From: Fennellomyces sp. T-0311
Lineage: Eukaryota > Mucoromycota > Mucoromycetes > Mucorales > Lichtheimiaceae
NCBI GenBank assembly: GCA_025266875.1
Contig: JALLLT010000042.1
Location: 1 to 64,000, forward strand
Reading direction: 5' to 3'
DNA: 64,000 nucleotides
The notes under the pieces were generated by a model. It worked only from the letters and a program-made list of their open reading frames with translations, did not search any database and had not been told where the DNA came from. This document shows, piece by piece, positions 57,749-64,000 of this stretch (position 1 is its first letter; each line of letters starts with the position of its first letter). A program made the position numbers and the translations under genes.

Positions 57749-58893
57749 TTAATTGTCATCAGATGTCTGCTCATCTACTTCATCTACGTAGCCACCGGCA
57801 ACACGAACCAACACTTCACCGAGAGCCAAAAGTCGATTAACCGAATGCTGGTTCTCTATATGGCGTTGCTCGATCGCAATTCCTTCCAGGCGACGCCGTC
57901 GTAGCACCCTCAACTCGTGCTCCTGCAAGTCATGCTTCCTCTTGAGACGATCGTCTGCAAGATCCTCACGCAAACCCGCGCGCAAAGCATCCATAGCAGA
58001 CAGGGTCATGCTATGGAACTCATCGTTCGATCGCTCGAGGGTTTGACAAACTCCATCGACATCCAAAACAGCACGACGACCACGCCCAATTCCTGGCTGA
58101 GCTGAGGCTGTTGCGGGTGCAGCTGGAGGTGCCGCTGCCTGTGTTGGCGCTGGTGTCGAGATTACTGCTATTGTTGTTGTGGGTGCCAGGGACCACTCAA
58201 GAAAAGGGCTCCCTGATTGAGTTTCCTCATCAGGTTGCACCGTCGCATCTCTGACAAGGTGCATCAGAGTACTGAAGCCAGTATTCCCCGCATCCATCGA
58301 CTCAAGGACAATCTGCGGGTGAATCGATGGATCGTTTTCCAGAATTCGACCTACTTTGTCGTAATATTCCCAGTTGTTGCGGGGATCCGTGCTGCCAACA
58401 CCTGTCAATCCAAGGTAGTTACGGATCAAGGTATAGGTGCCTTTGATGGCGCCCCACTTGTTTTCTATCTTTCCTGGGTTAATGTTTTCAACAAAACTGA
58501 GAAAGTAATGCAGATCCTCTGGGTATTCTCTGCTAGTAGCCATGACGGTCAGCTTAAAGTCCTGATACACGTTCTCCCAACGTTGCGCGGCAGAGATGAT
58601 GGGACTGGGTCTTATAAAGTACTCTATATGATCGGCCATCACGTCGAGCAGCACTTGGTACGTCGCGCGGTTCCAATGGATGCTGACATTTTCATCAATT
58701 GGCTCAAAATCATCTGGTATTTGGGCATTTTGCTTGGCACCTCAGGCATTTGCTCGCAGGTTTCAGTTCCTGCGACAGAGGAAGCAATAGGAGTATGCAA
58801 GGCAGGCGATTCCGGTTTAGGGGAGGGCTGGATGGCTTCATTGAAGCTCATCATACCCATTCCTGGCAAAATGTTTCTTGGCGGGCATGGCAT
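57749..58893 (-). CDS. Harbinger accessory protein with Myb/SANT-like domain (inner element)
   Basis: The main frame (58654-57749, open from about 58710) begins ENVSIHWNRATYQVLLDVMA, the tryptophan-led opening of a Myb/SANT-like DNA-binding domain, and continues with RWENVYQDFKLTV, NKWGAIKGTYTLIRNYLG and NNWEYYDKVGRILEN. A Pro/Ala-rich linker and a basic coiled coil (KRKHDLQEHELRVLRRRRLEG) follow. A probable first exon at 58893 (MPCPPRNILPGMGMM) is joined through an unresolved junction near 58720. Such proteins partner Harbinger transposases at the element ends. The gene faces the transposase tail to tail. Confidence 0.75.
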
Positions 58894-59470
58894 TTGTTGG
58901 GTAAAATTGCAAACAGTAAAAAGTATCTTTATTCGCGATTGTGCGCGTATGGGTCACTATAGTATTTCTAAATTAAGACAAACGCTAAAAAAAATCGTGT
59001 CAGGACGGTTTTTTTTTGTTATGCCATATAAGGTGCATAGACCTTATATGGTATAACAAAATTAATTCTCAGCAGTCTTAATTGCCACCTTGTGAGCACC
59101 CATCATCACGAAGTGTACTTACATAGTAACTTGTCTATACGGATTAAGAATTACACCGTATGAACGAATGGGATAAACTCAACAGGACATGGAATTGACT
59201 CCAATATAGCAATGCGGTCATTACACTGCATGGCGGATGTCAAAGACATCCTCAGATCCACATGATCAGAACAAAGGAAAGGATCCTATACGTCCTCCAT
59301 CCATTCAGGCAATTCTAAAGACGAAACACTATCTAAACTGCCATCGCTGATTCAATACACAAAAGATATAAAAGCATAGAGCGTTGCATTTAATAAAGCA
59401 TATCCGAAACTTCAATGATACTTTTATAAGTCTTTTTTTATTCTTTGTACCGTTGATTCACTTCAATCGG

Positions 59471-59887
59471 CGATTCTGGATACTCTTTGACACTACGAAT
59501 GCTGACACTGTACAGGAAACCAGCAGCTGAAGGAAGCCAAAGAAATACCGAATTCAATAAAGATCTTGCCTCAGCGCGGGTAGCTATTGAAAATACTTTT
59601 GGGATCATGAAGAACCAGTGGCAATGCTTGAGATGCATGCATTTTCAAATCAAGACAGAGAAGGACTTCGAGAAAATAACGAAAGTTATCGGTGTTGCAG
59701 CGTGTCTCCATAACTTCTTGATCCAGGAAAAGGATGCTTGGCTTATAAGAGAACCGAAGCCAGACGACTTAGACGAGGAGGAAGAGGAGGAAGGCGACGA
59801 AGCTCATGGAAGGATTGGATCCAGTGATATATCAGCCTCGCAATGGAGGGAGAGTATAAATGATTTTATTTCTCGTAGAAGAGCTTA
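59471..59887 (+). pseudogene. Harbinger transposase, C-terminal part of the split gene
   Basis: This continues from 55494: the frame reads DSGYSLTLRMLTLYRKP (second catalytic Asp), then DLASARVAIENTFGIMKNQW (catalytic Glu), ACLHNFLIQEKD and an acidic tail ending at 59887. Except for the insertion, and a frame change in the N-terminal part, the gene is intact. It resembles the transposase at 62188-63408. Confidence 0.85.
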
Positions 59888-59921
59888 ATACTTGATGTAT
59901 ATTTATATCATCTACCTATTA

Positions 59922-60640
59922 AAAGAATCGACTCCTCGCTAACTTTCTCCGCTAATTTTCAAGAAAAGGAAATCGCAGTCCCATCTTGAGAAACCTTATT
60001 GTACCTTGCCACCTTTTTTTCCCACCACCTTTTTTTCTTTTCTAACCACTGACAACTGCTATTGCAATACTGAGGACCTTACTAAGTTGTCTTTTTTTTT
60101 ACGTCTGACAACTCTTTGGACAATCTGAGTTTTTTTAATTGAGTCTCATCATCGCCATTTGGTTTTGCCTCTTCTAATCTGTTCACCATCTGTTCATCAT
60201 AAGATTCCTATACTTTTTTTTGTGCAAAAAGCAACTTTTCACACTGTGAATTAGTGCTACATTTGGGCTAACTGACACTGCTGTTTTCCAACTCGATTAC
60301 TTTTTGCAAAGGTCTTTTAGGTCGCCCTCTCAAACAAGACCCGTAGGATGATCAGGCTTCGGTCGCGAATGCTGTGTCGGAGGAGAGCAGTGACTCTGCA
60401 GTAAGAAAATACTACGCTGCTTCCCTGTGCACTTTGTTGACTTTTGCTATGAATCAAAGGAGGATGATCTACACCCGTTCTAGCAGTCTGCGTTCGATGA
60501 CGTTGAGGAAGAGAACGATCAATAAAGCAGTTTTTACTGCTTATAAAAACTGTGTCTAGGCACTGTCTCACAACAGTTCAGCTTTGCCAATGCACAATAT
60601 ACAATTGCCTTTCCAATCAAATGATCATACATGGTCATCT
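59922..60640 (+). repeat. Helitron-like repeat unit, copy A
   Basis: It starts ACCTATTAAAAGAATCGA followed by CTCGCTAACTT-type short repeats, GGAAATCGCAGTC and pyrimidine-rich tracts, then TTTTAGGTCGCCCTCTCAAAC near 60317. Copy B is at 61345-61558 and copy C at 61560-62047. No protein is supported. Confidence 0.65.
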
Positions 60641-61240
60641 ACCTAAGCCAACCAGGAAAACTAATGTGTCATTATTATGAATTACAAGTATGATGAGCCG
60701 GCTCACCGTTGAATGACCCGAAGCGCAGCGAAGGGGATCATTCAGTCGAGCATAGCGAGACAGGTGACGTGCTCCTAAGCATGATAATATACACAATAGC
60801 ATTCCTATAGGGTTTAGGGTGTAGATAGTCATTTAGGGTATAGTTAGCCATTTAGGGTGTAGTTAGTGGCAGTGCAGCTTTGTCAGCGTGCAATATACAC
60901 TTGCCTTACAATGATCAAACATTGTCATCTATCTTAACCTAACCAGGTGAATTAATGTGTCTTTACTACGTATAACAATCATGATGAGCCGGCTCACCGT
61001 TGAATGACCCGCAGCGTAGCGAAGGGGATCATTCAGTCGAGCGTAGCGAGACAGGTGACGTGCTCCTAAGCATAATGCTATGCACAATAGCATTCCAATA
61101 GGGTTTAGGGTATAGTTAGCCATTTAGGGTGTAGTTAGTGACAATGCAGCTTTGCCACCATGCAATATACAGCGGCCTTTCAAACTGAATTATCAAACAT
61201 TGCCTTCCAAACAAATTACCAACCATTGCCTCTCAAAACA
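60575..61240 (+). repeat. Tandem array of about 290-bp units with Helentron 3'-end sequence
   Basis: Units begin CAGCTTTGCCA and contain GATGAGCCGGCTCACCGTTG, a GAAGCG/AGCGAAGGGG core, GACAGGTGACGTGCTCC and several TTTAGGGT words. Two complete copies (about 60575-60865 and 60868-61135) and a partial third are visible. The core matches the 3' end of Helentron H1 at 23820-24036. Confidence 0.78.
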
Positions 61241-61257
61241 CACCAGAGCGAAGCGAA

Positions 61258-61343
61258 ATAAAGTGCAGCCCAAAGGGTGCAGTGACACGCAGTGCAGCGG
61301 AGGGGCTCACAAACCCTGCGGCGAAGCGAAGGCTGCACTTTAT
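61258..61343. repeat. 86-bp inverted-repeat element
   Basis: ATAAAGTGCAGCC at 61258-61270 is inverted as GGCTGCACTTTAT at 61331-61343, around a GC-rich core with CGAAGCGAA words. It directly precedes copy B and may be a Helitron-type terminal hairpin. Confidence 0.6.
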
Positions 61344-61344
61344 C

Positions 61345-62047
61345 TATATATAAAAGAATCGAGTGTGGCTAACTTTTGTGGCTAACTTTTGTGGCTAACT
61401 TTTAAAAAAGGAAATCGCAGTCTTGCCTCCAAAAACCCTTACTGTACCTCGCCACAACCTTTTTTCTTTTCTAACCACTGACAACTACTACTGAAATATT
61501 GAGAAGCGTGCTATCTTGCCATTTTTTTTTACATCTAACAGCTCTTTAACCACCGGACTACCTATTAAAAGAATCGAGTGCTCGCTAACTTACTCCGCTA
61601 ACTTTCGTGGCTAACTTTTAAAAAAGGAAATCACAGCCTCACGCCGAAAAAGCCTTACTGTACGTTGCCAACTTTTTTCCCACCACTTTTTTTCTTTTCT
61701 AACTGCTGACGACCGCTATTGTAATACTGAGGACCTTCCTATGTTGCCTTTTCTTTTTTTACATCTGGCAACTCTTTGACCAACCTGCTTTTTTAATTGG
61801 GTCTCATTACCACCATTTGGTTTCGCCTCTTTCAGTATGTTCACCATCTGTTCATCATGAGATTCCGATACTTTTTTTTCAAGCAGCAACTTTTCACGTT
61901 GTGAACTAGTGCTACATCTGAGCTAACTGACACTGTTGTTTTCCAACTCACTTCCTTCTTACAAACGTCTTTTAGATCGCCCTCTCAAACAGGACCTGTT
62001 GGATGATCAGGCTTTGGTCGAGAATGCTGTGTCAGCAGAGAGCAGTA
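61345..62047 (+). repeat. Helitron-like repeat copies B and C
   Basis: Copy B (61345-61558) begins TATATATAAAAGAATCGAGTG with three GTGGCTAACTTTT repeats and stops short. Copy C (61560-62047) starts ACCTATTAAAAGAATCGAGTG and runs parallel to copy A up to the GAGAGCAGTA at about 62047, where the next Harbinger element seems to begin. Confidence 0.65.
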
Positions 62048-62187
62048 GGGGGTTTCACAGTTGCAAAATTTACCAAAAAATAAAAGCGCTTTTGTGCACT
62101 TTTAAAAGCGAAGTCACGGACTACGGATAAACTTTTTGATATCAGCTGTTACGCGTTAGACGCGTCGCCGTTACTTTACACCCCACA

Positions 62188-63408
62188 ATGCCAAAAATCA
62201 GTAAACGACAAAGAACTTTACGTGGAATCAACAAGCTCATCAAAGAAAGTTGTCAGCACCAACTGCTTTGTGAAGATGAAAAAGAAGTGTACCGAGAAGA
62301 AAAAGACTGCGACGAACTACTGGACCTTTATGTTGGAATCAGCAGCTACCGGTACCTTAATCCTCGCGGCCATGTTCCCAAGTTGCAAGAACGAAGAGAC
62401 TTCTTTACGAAATGGCCCCCAAAGCAGTTTAAGCAATTAGTTCGGATGAATAAGTCATCGTTTGAGAATCTTCTCAAGCTTATCGAGACTGATTTGGGTT
62501 TTCACAAGAATCCAAAAAAAGTCGCCCAGGTAGACGTCCAGATACAGCTGGCTATCACGCTGCAAAGACTCGCACATGACGGCAGTGGAAACTCGATAGC
62601 AAAACTCTCTATGGACTGGGGTGTGTCAGTGGGTTTTGTAAGCAAATGCTTCTATCGCGTAATTGGAGTCATCAACAAGGTGATGGTGGCCGAATATTTA
62701 TCTTGGCCCAATGCTCAAGATCGCAAGACAATTTCTGCGCGCATAGAACGCAAAGCTGGTTTTCCATCGTGTGTTGGTTTTGTGGATGGTACCCACATTA
62801 ACTTTTCGCAACGACCAACCTAACAAGGCGAAGTTTACTTCAATCGCAAATCGCAGTACGCTATGAACGTTCAAGTCATTTGTGACGACAAGCGCCTGAT
62901 AAGAAATATCTGTTGCGGATGCCCAGGGTCTATGAGCGACGCCAGTGTATTCAGTCAGCACTCTCTTCCAGGATTATATCCTGATGATTATTTTTCTGAA
63001 AACGAGTACTTGATTGGTGACTCAGGATATGGGCTTACCACGCGTCTTATGACACCATACCGTAGCCCAGCAGTCAAGTCAAACAAGGACAATGAAGTAT
63101 TTAACTTCCAACATGCATCAGCTCGAGTGGCGGTCGAAAATACCATTAGCATACTGAAAGGAAGATGGCGCTTTCTAAAGCACGTCCCTTTGCAGTTGAG
63201 AGACAAGGCAGAGATAGGTAAGTTGAACAGAATCATTGTTGCGACACGCATTCTTCATAACTATCTCTTGCGGCGAAATGATGAATGGGATCTGGATACT
63301 GAAAAAGAGAATGAAAGGAATGAACATAGTACATCATTACCTTCGTCAGATGCAGAAGGAAAACGTGAACGCTTAAAAAACATTGTAGTAAAGTTTGTAT
63401 CTAGCTAA
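62188..63408 (+). pseudogene. Harbinger transposase (DDE_Tnp_4), one in-frame stop
   Basis: ATG 62188 opens MPKISKRQRTLRGINKLIKE. The single frame contains YRYLNPRGHVPKLQERRDFF, helix-turn-helix LSMDWGVSVGFVSKCF, GFVDGTHINFSQRP (first catalytic Asp), CGCPGSMSDASVF, EYLIGDSGYGLTTR (second Asp), ASARVAVENTISILKGRW (Glu) and ILHNYLLRRNDEWD. A TAA at 62821-62823 lies between QRPT and QGEVYFNRKSQY; the same frame continues to TAA at 63406. A CAA codon is plausible there. The element probably starts near 62048 (GGGGGTTTCACAG) and its other end is outside the window. It is the same family as the split copy at 54690-59887. Confidence 0.88.
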
Positions 63409-63434
63409 TAAAGCTTTTTATTTAGTTGAAAGTA

Positions 63435-64000
63435 TCAACGACTATCATACATGTCTTCAATTATTTCTTTCGCTTCATCCTTAGCCATTTCAAGCTTCAG
63501 CAACTGAATGAAATGCTCGACTTTTGATGCGCGTCTTTTCTCTAATATAAGTTTCTTCTTTACATCAAGTTTTTGGCGCTCAAGCTTAATGCGATCCTTT
63601 TCCATGGCGTAGTCTAATTTGCGCCTCTTCACCTGATGAGCTGCATAAACTGCAGTGAAGTTTTTACCAGTAGGTATATTATCTTCATCATCACCTTCAT
63701 CCTCTTCCTCATCCGAGCTTTCTTCTGTGTCTCCCGCACTACTTTCCTCAGGTATTGGTGCTGGCGTTGGTGCTGGGTATCGCTCTAAGTACCGGTCGAT
63801 TACCTCCTCAATGTTTTCTTGGGTTACTTCTTCATGTTGCTCGTAGCTATCTTCCGGTTGCTCGTAGCTATCAGACAGTAACTCGTAGCTTTCAAACTGT
63901 GGCTCGTCGATATCGGGTTGTTCCAAAGCAACGAAGGAAGCTGGCTGATCGTTCATAGGAGCTGCTTCAGTGTCGGCTACTGTCACTGTCGTTGTTGATG
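63435..64000 (-). CDS. Harbinger accessory protein, partial at window end
   Basis: The frame runs from beyond 64000 down to 63435. It has repeated SYEQPEDSYEQHEE units, a Pro-rich PAPTPAPIPEES stretch, an acidic SSDEEEDEGDDEDN run and a Lys/Leu-rich coiled coil (KLERQKLDVKKKLILEKRRA) to the C-terminus (EDMYDSR). It converges on the transposase at 62188-63408, so it is the likely second Harbinger protein. The DNA-binding N-terminal part, if present, lies outside the window. Confidence 0.65.
   Translation of the reverse strand, partial: STTTVTVADTEAAPMNDQPASFVALEQPDIDEPQFESYELLSDSYEQPEDSYEQHEEVTQENIEEVIDRYLERYPAPTPAPIPEESSAGDTEESSDEEEDEGDDEDNIPTGKNFTAVYAAHQVKRRKLDYAMEKDRIKLERQKLDVKKKLILEKRRASKVEHFIQLLKLEMAKDEAKEIIEDMYDSR

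Larger units (their letters stand above)
55567..59101. mobile_element. 3.5-kb Harbinger element inside the solo LTR
   Basis: Terminal inverted repeats GGGTGCTCACAAGGTGGCAA (27 bp with one mismatch) lie at 55567 and 59101, flanked by ATC on both sides (55564-55566 and 59102-59104). Inner hairpins sit at 55620-55642 and 59022-59050. It carries a transposase gene (plus) and an accessory gene (minus), convergent. Confidence 0.9.
55495..59465. mobile_element. Solo LTR (about 433 bp) in the Harbinger gene, itself split by another Harbinger
   Basis: The element starts TGTGGTGAAACAACC and ends GTTGATTCACTTCA, the TG...CA form of LTRs, with ATCGG on both sides (55490-55494 and 59466-59470), a 5-bp target duplication. 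The right part has a TATAAAA box near 59367 and AATAAA near 59392, as in LTR promoters. No retrotransposon genes are present, so it is a solo LTR. Bases 55567-59101 belong to a later Harbinger insertion. Removing everything rejoins YLIG and DSGY exactly in frame. Confidence 0.82.

Noticed and set aside
60817..61130. A true telomere or interstitial telomere
   Set aside because: TTTAGGGT words are sparse, degenerate and embedded in Helentron-related tandem units, with unique sequence on both sides.
1..64000. tRNA, rRNA or riboswitch genes
   Set aside because: I saw no cloverleaf with a TTCRA arm or rRNA signature by reading; a tRNAscan or Infernal run would settle this.

Overview
This window looks like a repeat-rich part of a fungal nuclear genome, most likely Mucoromycota. 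Short spliceosomal introns (about 35-70 nt, GTAWGT-like donors) occur inside transposon genes. There is a Crypton of the fungal type (NDC10_II-like tyrosine recombinase plus GCR1_C domain) together with CACTA, PIF/Harbinger, MULE, Helitron2/Helentron, LINE and LTR remnants. The lineage is inferred from this mix; I see no rRNA, tRNA or convincing single-copy host gene.

Layout. 0-2.3 kb: a decayed tnp2 transposase. 4.2-4.5 kb: the end of a DDE transposase. 4.8-16.8 kb, nest 1: a Crypton gene is split by a 9.3-kb tnp2 element with CACTG termini, which carries an intron-containing accessory gene. A MULE encoding a transposase plus an OTU protease domain sits inside an intron of that accessory gene. 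18.3-19.9 kb: a MULE-type fragment followed by a USP-like deubiquitinase domain. 19.9-33.1 kb, nest 2: a Harbinger gene is split by a true CACTA element (CACTATGGG termini, 3-bp duplication), whose tnp2 gene is split by a 6.4-kb Helentron. 33.2-34.2 kb: a small TIR element. 34.3-34.7 kb: a minisatellite. 35.2-38.7 kb: a complete MULE with a 9-bp target duplication and a second, divergent OTU domain. 39.2-42.2 kb: a Harbinger gene broken by a MITE and by an ORF1-only LINE. 42.7-49.4 kb: a second Helentron. 50.2-53.3 kb: a complete Harbinger with transposase and accessory gene facing each other. 54.7-59.9 kb, nest 3: a Harbinger split by a solo LTR, which is itself split by another Harbinger. 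59.9-62.1 kb: repeated Helitron-like arrays. 62.2-64 kb: another Harbinger running off the window.

How the parts relate. The elements form a layered record: each outer gene can be read across the junctions once the insert and one target copy are removed. Many transposase genes carry an in-frame stop where a CAA, CAG or CGA codon is expected, suggesting C-to-T damage. The most unusual theme is three MULE-type transposases, each joined to a deubiquitinase-type domain (OTU, OTU, USP-like).
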